A stretch of DNA of 32,910 bases from Paulinella micropora (GCA_009731375.1 BJOX01000059.1:591586-624495); one strand, 5' to 3'; numbered from the stretch's first letter, positions 20,562 through 31,993 are shown. The notes: generated from the letters alone by a model not told the origin. Program-made: numbers and translations.

Positions 20562-21338
20562 GTGACATTTTTTTCTTTTATCACGCGTCGGACATTGAAA
20601 GCTGCATGTGGATTAATCTCATAGTGCCCATGTCAGATCATGTCTTATTAAAATGTTTTTATACCATTGTTGTTACTTGGCATTTTTATCGCAACATATG
20701 AGTGCGAGGGTCAATCGGCAAATGGATACGACACCGTATAAGGGGATCGCTTGTGAGTTTAGCGATGGTGTTCCTGGTACGACCCTGCTTCAAGTATCCA
20801 GGGTGATGTTCTCAAAAAATGTTCTCATAGTAGACATATTAAATTTTTTTCTTTGGATATACTTAATATCGTCATACCAGCACGGTCCGTCTCTACTTGT
20901 GTCGGCATATCGCATGGTCGGGCTCACTCACCCCGGCTTTGGATATAGTTATTAGGTCTGGCCCCCTAGTACTATATTAAGGTAACCGATTGAATACAAG
21001 GGTATGTTATTAAAAGACAATGTATTTACTGATCGGAAGTGTTTTTGGAGAAGGAGAAAAATTATAACGCTGCTTTTATTGCAATAGTAATACTATTTGT
21101 TCTTGACATACTGCCTCAGAATTAAGTTACGGGGGGGACAACAAGTGTGGAAGGAGGAGTTTTTATTTACAAAAACGAGGCTGGAGATTTATAGTTGACT
21201 CGTGTCTGGCGTATGCGTTTTATATATCCACTGCACCGTCTATCCGTGGGTTAATGCACTTAGTTGCGACACCCCGTAGCGTTTGTGCAGAAAAGAAATC
21301 AGCAATTATATGACGAAAATATTGCATATTTCCGTCAT
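20562..21338 (+). other. Post-pol region without a confident gene
   Basis: About 780 bases lie between the pol stop and the purine tract, longer than needed for a simple 3' end. A 100-codon frame at 20653-20955 has one hydrophobic stretch (VLIVDILNFFLWIYLISSY), but I see no signal peptide, glycosylation pattern or furin site that would suggest an envelope protein. It is most likely non-coding or a decayed third gene. Confidence 0.5.
20653..20955 (+). CDS. Small hypothetical frame with one membrane-like segment
   Basis: A 100-codon frame after pol, inside the retrotransposon. About residues 56-74 are hydrophobic enough to span a membrane. The remainder has ordinary composition, and no family is recognised. 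Its place is that of env in retroviruses, but the length and lack of motifs do not support that. It may be a chance frame. Comparison of related copies of the element would show whether it is conserved. Confidence 0.15.
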   Translation: MFLYHCCYLAFLSQHMSARVNRQMDTTPYKGIACEFSDGVPGTTLLQVSRVMFSKNVLIVDILNFFLWIYLISSYQHGPSLLVSAYRMVGLTHPGFGYSY

Positions 21339-21353
21339 AAAAACGGGAAGGGG
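21339..21353 (+). promoter_or_regulatory. Polypurine tract
   Basis: AAAAACGGGAAGGGG lies three bases before the 3' LTR (TAC intervenes), the expected place for the plus-strand primer. The core is GGGAAGGGG. Confidence 0.75.
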
Positions 21354-21356
21354 TAC

Positions 21357-21603
21357 TGTAGGCATCACCCCCCGGATAGCCGGTAAAAAGTACCCTTTTT
21401 CTGGTGTCAGGTGCACCTAGTTTTTTTCCATTATTTTCAATATCGTTTGGCCGGATTTAACCTAATGCCATTTTAAGCTTGGTCTGTTGCCGTTTTCTTT
21501 TCGGCTTCACTGAGCTAATATAACGAGACATCATTCTCTTTTGGGGATTTGTGTCTGGTTGTATTACCGACTTTTTATTGAGCTATCTTCGGGGATTGTA
21601 ACA
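21357..21603 (+). repeat. 3' LTR
   Basis: 247 bp, with the same ends and length as 11204-11450. The differences are a G/A and two substitutions near positions 33-39 of the LTR, a T/C and C/G near the middle, and one G/A near the 3' end. It should provide the polyadenylation region. Confidence 0.95.
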
Positions 21604-21607
21604 GGGA
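21604..21607. repeat. Target-site duplication GGGA, right
   Basis: Directly after the 3' LTR end TAACA. It matches 11200-11203. Confidence 0.85.
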
Positions 21608-22746
21608 GACCAGTACTAGTCAAGACGGTTATCAAGTTAAACTCAAGTTGTCACGTTAGTATATATTTTACCGTCCGTAGACTCTGAGTAGGCTGCGTGA
21701 CTCAGAGTCTTGAACGGTACTGGCCCGACATGATTCACTGCGTCGGATCGGTGGCATATGATCCGGAGGCTGGACTCCGATGATAGTCACCTCACTGTGA
21801 CGGTACTACTAGCCTTTGAAGCAAGTTTCGGCCGATCCGCAATCATCACTGGCATCCGACTCATGATCATGATCGGAGCGGCCTACGGTGGCTAATCGGC
21901 GGCCGGGAGTCAGTAACTTGAGTGAACCGACAAGTTTTACGCCGGGATGTCTCCGGGTTGCTGACTCCCGTAGTATGATCACAGTGCCGGCCCGGACTCA
22001 GGCTTCAAGTCACGTAGTAATACCAGGCTCAGCTCAGTCCAACTTCAACCAGGCTTCAAGTTCAACAACTTCTGTCGGGCCGTGCAGGGCCGGCGGGGAT
22101 GCCACGGTCAAGACTCGTGACTCGGAGTCACCGTCCAGCCGCTCCGTGATGACATGTCACCTTGGGATGTCACTGAAGGTGACTGTGACTCCTTGACTGG
22201 CACAGTCACCCGAGACATAATACAGTCATATATTAATGATGATCATGAGAGACTCATGATCATAGTATTAATGACTCATGATCATAGTATTAATACTGGT
22301 AGTAGTACTGCCACCGATTAGTATCAGTTTCAAGTTCATGAGCGGCCTTCGTCAGTCAAGTTTCAAGTGTACTAACTGAAACTTCCCGGCAAGGGGATAT
22401 CATAGTACCGGAGTTTGGGTAGTAGTAGTAGTACACTTTCCTTTTGATGATGAGCTTAGAAATTTGTCACACTGTGATTCTGGCCGGTTAGTTCACTTCA
22501 TGATGCGTTTTCATGTGGCGTGGGTTGCTGTTCACTGAGAGTCGTTTCAAGTTGCAACAGAGCCTCGGAGATGTGCTAGATAGATGATATACAGCACACA
22601 GGACATGATAGTAAATGACACCGTCCGGGAAACTTGAACCTCAGTACACTGGCATTTGAAGGTTGTACATTACATGATTTGTTTTACATGACATACTTGA
22701 AAATCATATGCAAGCGCCCTTGCAAGCGAGATTGGAGAATCAAGTT
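21608..22746. other. Hairpin-rich, gene-free tract, right part
   Basis: Continuation of 10401-11203. Perfect inverted repeats include AGACTCTGAGT 21679-21689 with ACTCAGAGTCT 21700-21710 (10-nt loop), GTCACCTT 22156-22163 with AAGGTGAC 22176-22183, and ATGATCATGAG 22239-22249 with CTCATGATCAT 22253-22263 (3-nt loop). ACTCATGATCATAGTATTAAT occurs twice in tandem from about 22252. A 102-codon frame at 21888-22196 crosses several of these repeats and has no domain, so I do not call it a gene. Confidence 0.6.
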
Positions 22747-22762
22747 TGACCCCCAACCCCCG

Positions 22763-22802
<40 letters not shown>

Positions 22803-23596
22803 NNNNNNNNNNNNNNNNNNNNNNNNNNNNNNNNNNNNNNNNNNNNNNNNNNNNNNNNNNNNNNNNNNNNNNNNNNNNNNNNNNNNNNNNNNNNNNNNNN
22901 NNNNNNNNNNNNNNNNNNNNNNNNNNNNNNNNNNNNNNNNNNNNNNNNNNNNNNNNNNNNNNNNNNNNNNNNNNNNNNNNNNNNNNNNNNNNNNNNNNNN
23001 NNNNNNNNNNNNNNNNNNNNNNNNNNNNNNNNNNNNNNNNNNNNNNNNNNNNNNNNNNNNNNNNNNNNNNNNNNNNNNNNNNNNNNNNNNNNNNNNNNNN
23101 NNNNNNNNNNNNNNNNNNNNNNNNNNNNNNNNNNNNNNNNNNNNNNNNNNNNNNNNNNNNNNNNNNNNNNNNNNNNNNNNNNNNNNNNNNNNNNNNNNNN
23201 NNNNNNNNNNNNNNNNNNNNNNNNNNNNNNNNNNNNNNNNNNNNNNNNNNNNNNNNNNNNNNNNNNNNNNNNNNNNNNNNNNNNNNNNNNNNNNNNNNNN
23301 NNNNNNNNNNNNNNNNNNNNNNNNNNNNNNNNNNNNNNNNNNNNNNNNNNNNNNNNNNNNNNNNNNNNNNNNNNNNNNNNNNNNNNNNNNNNNNNNNNNN
23401 NNNNNNNNNNNNNNNNNNNNNNNNNNNNNNNNNNNNNNNNNNNNNNNNNNNNNNNNNNNNNNNNNNNNNNNNNNNNNNNNNNNNNNNNNNNNNNNNNNNN
23501 NNNNNNNNNNNNNNNNNNNNNNNNNNNNNNNNNNNNNNNNNNNNNNNNNNNNNNNNNNNNAGTACTAGTAGCAGTAGTAGTAGCAGTAGTAGTAGC

Positions 23597-23682
<86 letters not shown>

Positions 23683-23730
23683 CAGTAGTGTATTACTGTA
23701 GTAGTAGAAGTGTAGTAGTAGCAGTAGTAG
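22747..23730. repeat. Poly-C run, assembly gap and AGT trinucleotide array
   Basis: A C run (about 22765-22802) enters a 758-N gap (22803-23560), and an AGT array (about 23561-23730) leaves it. The content of the gap is unknown. Glycine, proline or serine frames here are repeat artefacts. Confidence 0.93.
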
Positions 23731-23920
23731 TATGGAAGAGGTGAAAGGAATTTGAGAACGCCTTCTTACTCTGAGTAGTTGCGCTGGAGTGGAATGAGTA
23801 TTGACGCAGTCAAACAATGTGTATATTTTCTAACTCTGACCAGGAAACACTCACAGTAATACAGCACATGACAGTGTGCACTCTTTGATTACAATGCAGG
23901 AGTCACTGGTTAGTCGCGCA
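23731..23920. other. Short unique spacer, nothing recognised
   Basis: About 190 bases between the AGT and TATG arrays. No open frame, RNA gene or repeat that I can identify. Confidence 0.6.
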
Positions 23921-24115
23921 ATGTATGTATGTATGTATGTACTTATGTATGTATGCATGTATGTATGTATGTATGTATGTATGCATGTATGTATGTATAT
24001 ATGCATGTATGCATGTATGTATGTATGTATGTATGTATTTATGTATATACGTATGTATGTATGTATGTATGTATGCATGTATGTATGTACATATGTATGT
24101 ATGTATGTATGTATA
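23921..24115. repeat. TATG array
   Basis: TATG units with CATG variants. This is the complement sense of the CATA arrays elsewhere in the window. Confidence 0.95.
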
Positions 24116-24137
24116 CTGCAGTGTCCGACCTTGTGAG

Positions 24138-24575
24138 TGACATGACATGACATGACATGACATGACATGACCTGACATGACATGACATGACATTTCATGA
24201 CCTGACATGACATGACATGACATGACATGACATGACATGACATGACCTGACATGACATGACATGTCATGACATGACATGACATGACCTGACATGACATGA
24301 CATGACATGACATGACCTGACATGACATGACCTAACAGGACATGACATGACCTGACATGACCTGACCTGACCTGACCTGACATGACATGACATGACATGA
24401 CATGACACTAGTGACATGACATGACATGCCATGACATGACATGACATGACATGACATGACATGACATGACCTGTCCTGACATGACATGACCTGACATGAC
24501 ATGACCTGACCTGACCTGACATGACATGACATGACCTGACATGACATGACATGGCATGGCAAGACATGACATGAC
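24138..24575. repeat. CATGA pentamer array
   Basis: About 87 pentamer units, mostly CATGA with interspersed CCTGA, forming a two-variant mosaic. There is one short interruption (CACTAGTGA) near 24406. It is the only CATGA array in the window. Confidence 0.95.
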
Positions 24576-24825
24576 ATTACATTATTACTATATTACTGTA
24601 TTGCATTACATTACATTACAGTGATTACATTACATTACATTACATTACATTACATTACACCTTACATTACACCTTACATTACTAGGATTACATCTAGTAC
24701 ATTACATTACAAGGCATTAAATTGCATTACATTACATTACATTACATTACGTTACGTTACGTTACATTACATTACATTACATTACATTACATTACGTTAG
24801 ATTACATTACATTATATTACATTAA
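24576..24825. repeat. CATTA/CGTTA pentamer array
   Basis: CATTA units with a small CGTTA block and scattered irregular units, directly after the CATGA array. One base differs between the two units. Confidence 0.93.
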
Positions 24826-24951
24826 GACAAAACAAGTTCATTTTTTCCAAATTATTTTGATAGAGGTACTGCGTACCAGCGGCGCTTGGCGGGAGTGCAA
24901 TGCAAGGCCACTTTGGAAAGGGCGCAGCAAGCTGCGTGTTCCTCTCCAGCT
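24826..24951. other. Unique spacer before module A
   Basis: About 126 bases, probably the sequence missing in the left block at the gap 557-566. It contains GCGGCGCTTGGCGGGAGTGC and ends TTCCTCTCCAG, which could be a 3' splice site. The following frame has no recognised domain. Confidence 0.5.
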
Positions 24952-25910
<959 letters not shown>

Positions 25911-26037
25911 ACTTATGTGTGCCTAGCCATACGCCTATAAGTCATATGCCGAAATAGCGACGGGAAGCACAATCCTGTTCCCTCAGGGTGCCCTTTCTCG
26001 CTTGTTGAGCCCGGAATAAAACCCACAGTGCTCTGTC
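25911..26037. other. Unique segment upstream of module M, right block only
   Basis: About 127 bases seen once, containing GGAATAAAACCC, directly before M copy 4. It may be the 5' part of a longer M element that is missing or lost in gaps in the other copies. A minus-strand frame covering this segment and M (25913-26209) is open for 98 codons but matches no family that I recognise. Confidence 0.5.
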
Positions 26038-26301
26038 GGTTTATACTAGACTGTCGAACAGTCTCGAAACTCCATCTGCTTACTGGGCCCTCTGTAATGG
26101 AGGTGGGAGCTCGTTCTGCAAGGGGCGCTTTATGGAACGAGCCCTGGCCCCGCCTGGTACTAGGAAGCTTTGGTATTGCCTGTATCAGTCCCTTCCGTGC
26201 AAACATCACGGCTTAGCTGGGCATCGGGTTAATACTTTACCCACAGACTTCCTGGTTGACGAAATCAGAAGCTCCTTTTTTCTGACATTAGTCGATATTT
26301 C

Positions 26302-26303
<2 letters not shown>
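26038..26303. repeat. Module M, copy 4
   Basis: Full copy. Hairpin 1 is AGACTGT 26048-26054 with ACAGTCT 26058-26064 (3-nt loop). Hairpin 2 is CTCCAT 26070-26075 with ATGGAG 26097-26102. Hairpin 3 is GCTCGTTC 26109-26116 with GAACGAGC 26135-26142. One extra T lies in loop 3 compared with the other copies. CGAAAC follows hairpin 1. The TATC tail follows directly. Confidence 0.85.
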
Positions 26304-26364
<61 letters not shown>

Positions 26365-26400
26365 CATCCATCTATATATCCATCTATATATCCATCTATA

Positions 26401-26438
<38 letters not shown>

Positions 26439-26451
26439 CCTATCTATCTAC

Positions 26452-26537
<86 letters not shown>

Positions 26538-26566
26538 CTCTATCTCTCTCTATCTATCTATATCTG

Positions 26567-26611
<45 letters not shown>

Positions 26612-26641
26612 TTATCTATTTATCTATTTATCTATCTATCC

Positions 26642-26710
<69 letters not shown>

Positions 26711-26714
26711 AGAT

Positions 26715-26773
<59 letters not shown>
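26304..26773 (+). repeat. TATC array
   Basis: About 470 bp of TATC with CATC, TATA and TTTA variants. It joins M to B exactly as at 49-248. Confidence 0.96.
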
Positions 26774-26774
<1 letters not shown>

Positions 26775-26821
26775 AGCATACGCGTTGATACTGTCCTTTC
26801 ATGGCACATAATTGGTAGGCG

Positions 26822-26883
<62 letters not shown>

Positions 26884-27115
26884 TATATAAAGATTACATG
26901 CGGTGTACACCAGTCCGTACGTTTCTTTGCAAAATGGAGTTTCAAAATTGCGAAACGTTTGCCGTAAGACCACGCAGAATTTAGCTTTTCGCATGCGTGG
27001 GTGGAAGCCATCCACCACACATTTTAAGTTGGCCGTTTTTGATGTGCCCTTTTTGACTCGTTTTTTACATGCATAGTGCAGCATACGTTTGCTGTTGAAA
27101 AACACAACCATGACA
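26774..27115. repeat. Module B, copy 3
   Basis: As 1709-2066, but with a 25-bp deletion after CACATAAT and a longer (TA)n tract (26824-26888). The unique block from 26889 is otherwise nearly identical. Confidence 0.87.
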
Positions 27116-27811
27116 AACATAACATATAACATAACATGTAACATAACATAACATAACATGACAGAACAGAACAGAACAGAACAGAACATGACACACAACA
27201 TAACACAACACATAACACAACACAACACAACACAACACACATAACATAACATAACATAACATAACATAAACATAACATAAACATAACACAACATAACATA
27301 ACATAACACAATACCATAACATAACATAACATAACATAACATAACATAACATAACATAACATAACATAACGTAACGTAACGTAACGTAAGGTAACGTAAC
27401 GTTACGCAACAACATATCCTAACATAACATGACATAGCATTACATTACATTACATTACATTACATTGCATTACATTGCATTACATTACATTACATTACAT
27501 CACATTACATTACATTATATTAACATACATTACATTAACATCACAAAGCATAACATGACATGACATAACATAACATAACACCCACACACAGACACACACA
27601 CACACACACACACATACATACATACATACATACAAACACATATACATCACATACATACATGCATACATACATACATACATACATACATACAGATAGACAG
27701 AAAGACGGACAGACAGCAGACAAACAGCTAGACATACATACCTACATGCATACATACATATACATACATGACATAGCAGACAGACATGGCATGTAAAGAC
27801 TACCTGTGTGT
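27116..27811. repeat. Composite pentamer array, right copy
   Basis: TAACA, TAACG, CATTA, TAACA, CA and CATA in the same order as 2067-2730 and 3042-3479, including the GACAGAAAGACGGACAGAC spacer. The left block contains one extra tandem copy. Confidence 0.93.
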
Positions 27812-27954
27812 TTTTTCTTTGTGTGACCTATGGTGCCAGCACGCGCCCCATTAAGCGACTAACTGTGGTGCCAGTGGAAGCTGCGGTTATGGTGGGACGC
27901 GCGAGTGTTCCATATGACATCCCAATACCTCAGGGAGGGGGGAACCGTGCGGGT

Positions 27955-27957
<3 letters not shown>
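27812..27957 (+). repeat. Module C, copy 2, with the same candidate exon
   Basis: Apparently identical to 3480-3625 through the putative exon and its flanking AG and GT. A TATC array follows and enters the gap 28014-28489, so the partner exon cannot be seen. Confidence 0.5.
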
Positions 27958-28013
<56 letters not shown>

Positions 28014-28489
28014 NNNNNNNNNNNNNNNNNNNNNNNNNNNNNNNNNNNNNNNNNNNNNNNNNNNNNNNNNNNNNNNNNNNNNNNNNNNNNNNNNNNNNNN
28101 NNNNNNNNNNNNNNNNNNNNNNNNNNNNNNNNNNNNNNNNNNNNNNNNNNNNNNNNNNNNNNNNNNNNNNNNNNNNNNNNNNNNNNNNNNNNNNNNNNNN
28201 NNNNNNNNNNNNNNNNNNNNNNNNNNNNNNNNNNNNNNNNNNNNNNNNNNNNNNNNNNNNNNNNNNNNNNNNNNNNNNNNNNNNNNNNNNNNNNNNNNNN
28301 NNNNNNNNNNNNNNNNNNNNNNNNNNNNNNNNNNNNNNNNNNNNNNNNNNNNNNNNNNNNNNNNNNNNNNNNNNNNNNNNNNNNNNNNNNNNNNNNNNNN
28401 NNNNNNNNNNNNNNNNNNNNNNNNNNNNNNNNNNNNNNNNNNNNNNNNNNNNNNNNNNNNNNNNNNNNNNNNNNNNNNNNNNNNNNNNN
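27958..28489. repeat. TATC array and 476-N assembly gap
   Basis: TATC to 28013, then N to 28489. By comparison with the left block, the gap should contain the rest of the TATC array, perhaps the 3888-4092 segment, and the start of M copy 5. Confidence 0.9.
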
Positions 28490-28696
28490 TGGAGGTGGGA
28501 GCTCGTTCTGCAAGGGGCGCTTATGGAACGAGCCCTGGCCCCGCCTGGTACTAGGGAGCTTTGGTATCGCCTGTATCAGTCCCTTCCGTGCAAACATCAC
28601 GGCTTAGCTGGGCATCGGGTTAATACTTTACCCACAGACTTCCTTGGTTGACGAAATCAGAAGCTCCTTTTTTCTGACATTAGTCGATATCTCATC
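28490..28696. repeat. Module M, copy 5 (5' end in gap)
   Basis: Starts at the second half of hairpin 2 (TGGAGG). It keeps hairpin 3 and the whole 3' part, ending in TATC/TGTC repeats as in copy 3. Confidence 0.87.
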
Positions 28697-28942
28697 TATC
28701 TGTCTGTCTGTATATCTATCTATCTGTCTGTCTATCCATATGTCTGTATCTACCTATTTATATTTCAATCGTACTTACTTACTTACGTACTTACTTACTT
28801 ACTTACTCACTTACTCAACCACTCACTTACTTTACTTACTTACTTACTTACTCACTTACTCACTTACTCACTTACTCACTTATTTTAATTACTTACTTAC
28901 TTACTTACTTGCTTGCTTACTTACTTACTTACTTACTTTCTC

Positions 28943-28993
<51 letters not shown>

Positions 28994-29120
28994 CACTTAC
29001 TCACTTAATCACTTAATCACTTACTCACTTACTTACTCACTTAATCACTTACTTACTTACTTACTTACTTACTTATTTACTTACCTTACTTACCTTACTT
29101 ACTTACTTGCTAACTTACTA
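28697..29120 (+). repeat. TGTC/TATC leader and TACT array 3
   Basis: Matches 5498-5910, including ATTTATATTTCAATCG and the TAATC variant cluster. It ends in TGCTAACTTACTACC. Confidence 0.95.
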
Positions 29121-29122
29121 CC

Positions 29123-29167
<45 letters not shown>

Positions 29168-29321
29168 CATATGTATACATATATATAATATATATAATTT
29201 ATATATAATTTGCAAACATATATACATATAATATATATATATATATCTATATATATATATACATATATAATAATATATATATGCATATATATGTATGTAT
29301 GTATGTATGTATGTTTGTATG
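29121..29321. repeat. TATC and AT-rich module (copy 3), truncated at a duplication junction
   Basis: Matches 5911-6100 up to the TATG run. It then jumps at about 29321 back into TACT repeats instead of continuing to the CA tract. Confidence 0.92.
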
Positions 29322-29334
29322 TACTTACTTTCTC

Positions 29335-29381
<47 letters not shown>

Positions 29382-29434
29382 CACTTACTCACTTAATCAC
29401 TTAATCACTTACTCACTTACTTACTCACTTAATC

Positions 29435-29475
<41 letters not shown>

Positions 29476-29509
29476 TCTTACTTACCTTACTTACTTGCTA
29501 ACTTACTAC
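29322..29509 (+). repeat. TACT array 4 (tandem duplicate of the end of array 3)
   Basis: Begins TACTTACTTTCTCACTTAC and repeats the variant pattern of 28931-29117, about 390 bp upstream. Confidence 0.92.
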
Positions 29510-29510
29510 C

Positions 29511-29559
<49 letters not shown>

Positions 29560-29730
29560 CATATGTAAACATATATATAATATATATAATTTATATATAA
29601 TTTGCAAACATATATACATATAATATATATATATATCTATATATATATACATATATAATAATATATATATGCATATATATGTATGTATGTATGTATGTAT
29701 GTTTGTATGTATGTATGTATGTATGTATAT

Positions 29731-29784
<54 letters not shown>

Positions 29785-29826
29785 ACCTATCTATCTGTCT
29801 GTTTGTCTGTCTACCTATCTATCTAT

Positions 29827-29865
<39 letters not shown>

Positions 29866-29938
29866 GTCTGTCTATCTATCTATCTATCTGTCTGTCTATC
29901 CATCTGTCTGTATATCTACCTATTTATATTTCAATCGT
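29510..29938. repeat. TATC, AT-rich module (copy 4), TATG, CA/TA and TATC/TGTC repeats
   Basis: Complete version matching 5911-6345, with the (CA)n-(TA)n tract at about 29731-29780 and the ATTTATATTTCAATCG spacer near 29922. Confidence 0.93.
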
Positions 29939-30065
29939 ACTTACTTACTTACTTACTTACTCACTTACTCACTTACTCACTTACTTTACTTACTTACTTA
30001 CTTACTCACTTACTTACTCACTTACTCACTTATTTTATTTACTCACTTACTTACTTACTTGCTTG

Positions 30066-30119
<54 letters not shown>

Positions 30120-30136
30120 CACTTACTCACTTACTC

Positions 30137-30173
<37 letters not shown>

Positions 30174-30247
30174 ATTACCTTACTTACCTTACTTACTTAC
30201 TTGCTAACTTACTACCATCTATCTATCTATCTATCTATCTATCTATA

Positions 30248-30297
<50 letters not shown>

Positions 30298-30298
30298 G
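29939..30298 (+). repeat. TACT array 5 and TATC tail
   Basis: Matches 6346-6771 with fewer units. It ends TATCTAG at 30298, which could act as a 3' splice site. Confidence 0.95.
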
Positions 30299-30329
30299 GC
30301 TAGAAGGTTACGATGGGCAATATCAATGG
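30299..30329 (+). CDS. Candidate 31-bp microexon (partial gene)
   Basis: 31 non-repetitive bases between a TATC array ending in AG and a CATA array starting GTACAA. In the phase that keeps it open it encodes LEGYDGQYQW after one leading base. Its last complete codon ends at 30329. Joining to the exon at 31994 is therefore in phase, with no stop, across a 1664-bp intron made of CATA repeats. Support is limited to splice dinucleotides and phase. The left-block copies at 6772-6836 show the same boundaries. It may instead be a plain spacer. Confidence 0.3.
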
Positions 30330-30335
30330 GTACAA

Positions 30336-31588
30336 ACATACATACATACATGCATACATGCATACATACATACATACATACATTCATGCAGCATACATAC
30401 ATACATGCATACATACATACATGCATACATACATTCATGCATGCATACATACATACATGCATACATACATACATGCATACATACATACATTCATACATAC
30501 ATACATACATACATACATACATACATACATACATACATACATGCATACATACATACATACATACATACATACATGCATGCATGCATGCATGCATGCATGC
30601 ATGCATGCATACATACATACATACATACATGCATACATACATGCATGCATGCATACATACATACATACATACATACATGCATGCATGCATACATACATGC
30701 ATACATACATACATACATACATACACACATACATGCATACATGCATACATACATACATACATACATACGTATATACATACATACATACATACANNNNNNN
30801 NNNACACATGCATACATACATACATACATACACACATACATACATGCATACATACATACATACATATATGCATACATACATACATACATACATACATACA
30901 TACATGCATGAATGCATGCATGCATGCATGCATGCATACATACATGCATACATACATACATACATGCATGCATACATAGATACATATACATGCATACATA
31001 CATGCATACATACATTCATGCATGCATACATACATACATGCATACATGCATACATACATACATACATACATACATGCATGCATACATAGATACATATACA
31101 TGCATACATACATGCATACATACATTCATGCATGCATACATACATACATGCATACATACATACATACATACATACATGCATGCATACATGCATACATACA
31201 TACATACATACATGCATACATGCATGCATGCATGCATACATACAAACATACATACATACATGCATACATACATACATGCATACATACATACATACATACA
31301 TACATACATGCATACATGCATGCATGCATACATACATACATACATACACACATACATACATACATACATACATACATACATACATACATACATACATGCA
31401 TGCATGCATACATGCATACATACATGCATGCATACATACACGCATACATAAATACATTCATACAAGCATGCATACATACATACATACATACATAAATGCA
31501 TACATGCATACATACATACATGCATGCATACATACATGCATACATGCATACATTCATTCATTCATTCATTCATTCATACATACATACA

Positions 31589-31619
<31 letters not shown>

Positions 31620-31975
31620 TTACATACATTCATACACACATACATACATGCATACATAAATACATTCATACAAACATACATATACACACATACATACATA
31701 CATACATACATACATACATACATACATGCATACATACATGCATACATACATACATACATACATACATACATACATAAACACACACATACATACATACATA
31801 CATACATACATACACACACATACATACATACATATATACATACATACATACATACATACATACATACATAACATGCATACATGCATACATACATACATAC
31901 ATACATACATACATTATGTATACATACATACATACATACATACATACATACATACATACATACATACATACATAC
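30336..31975. repeat. CATA/CATG array, right copy
   Basis: Counterpart of 6842-8594, with a gap at 30794-30803. A unit of about 110 bp (CATGCATGCATACATAGATA onward) is present twice in tandem here, from about 30964 and 31074, but once in the left array (about 7371). It would be an intron if the flanking exons are real. Confidence 0.96.
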
Positions 31976-31993
31976 ACATGAATATTCTTACAG

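Larger units (their letters stand above)
11204..21603 (+). mobile_element. Complete Ty3/Gypsy-type LTR retrotransposon, 10.4 kb
   Basis: Two 247-bp direct LTRs (TGTAGG to TAACA) bound an internal region with a 774-nt leader, gag, pol, about 0.8 kb of post-pol sequence and a purine tract. A GGGA duplication flanks the element. The order protease, RT, RNase H, integrase is the Ty3/Gypsy (Metaviridae) order. Both large reading frames are open throughout. By eye the LTRs differ at 6 of 247 positions, so the insertion is fairly young. Pol keeps the RT, RNase H and integrase catalytic residues. The protease active site is atypical. It sits inside the hairpin-rich tract shared by 10401-11203 and 21604-22746. 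Confidence 0.95.

Noticed and set aside
20653-20955. Envelope gene of the retrotransposon
   Set aside because: Only 100 codons, one hydrophobic stretch, and none of the usual signal peptide, cleavage site or fusion region.
21888-22196. 102-codon frame in the right hairpin-rich tract
   Set aside because: It passes through several inverted repeats, has no domain and no splice or start context, and the tract is otherwise non-coding.
22684-23817. Poly-Leu, poly-Ser, poly-Val or poly-Pro frames around the large gap
   Set aside because: They consist of N, a C run and an AGT array only.
24138-24825. Telomeric or interstitial telomere repeat
   Set aside because: CATGA and CATTA pentamers have no G-run strand typical of telomeres, and the array lies between internal modules.
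26040-26105. Hammerhead ribozyme in module M
   Set aside because: Hairpin, CGAAAC and a following stem fit, but the CUGANGA core is absent before hairpin 1 and the cleavage triplet would end in G. At most it is a decayed relic.
25913-26209. 98-codon minus-strand frame over module M
   Set aside because: Interrupted or incomplete in the other M copies, and no family recognised.
26205-26270. tRNA-like promoter boxes in module M (GGCTTAGCTGGG as A box, GGTTGACGAAATC as B box)
   Set aside because: The A-box-like word is good but the B box has an extra base, no cloverleaf forms around it, and it lies at the 3' end rather than the start. A tRNA gene or tRNA-derived SINE head is not supported.
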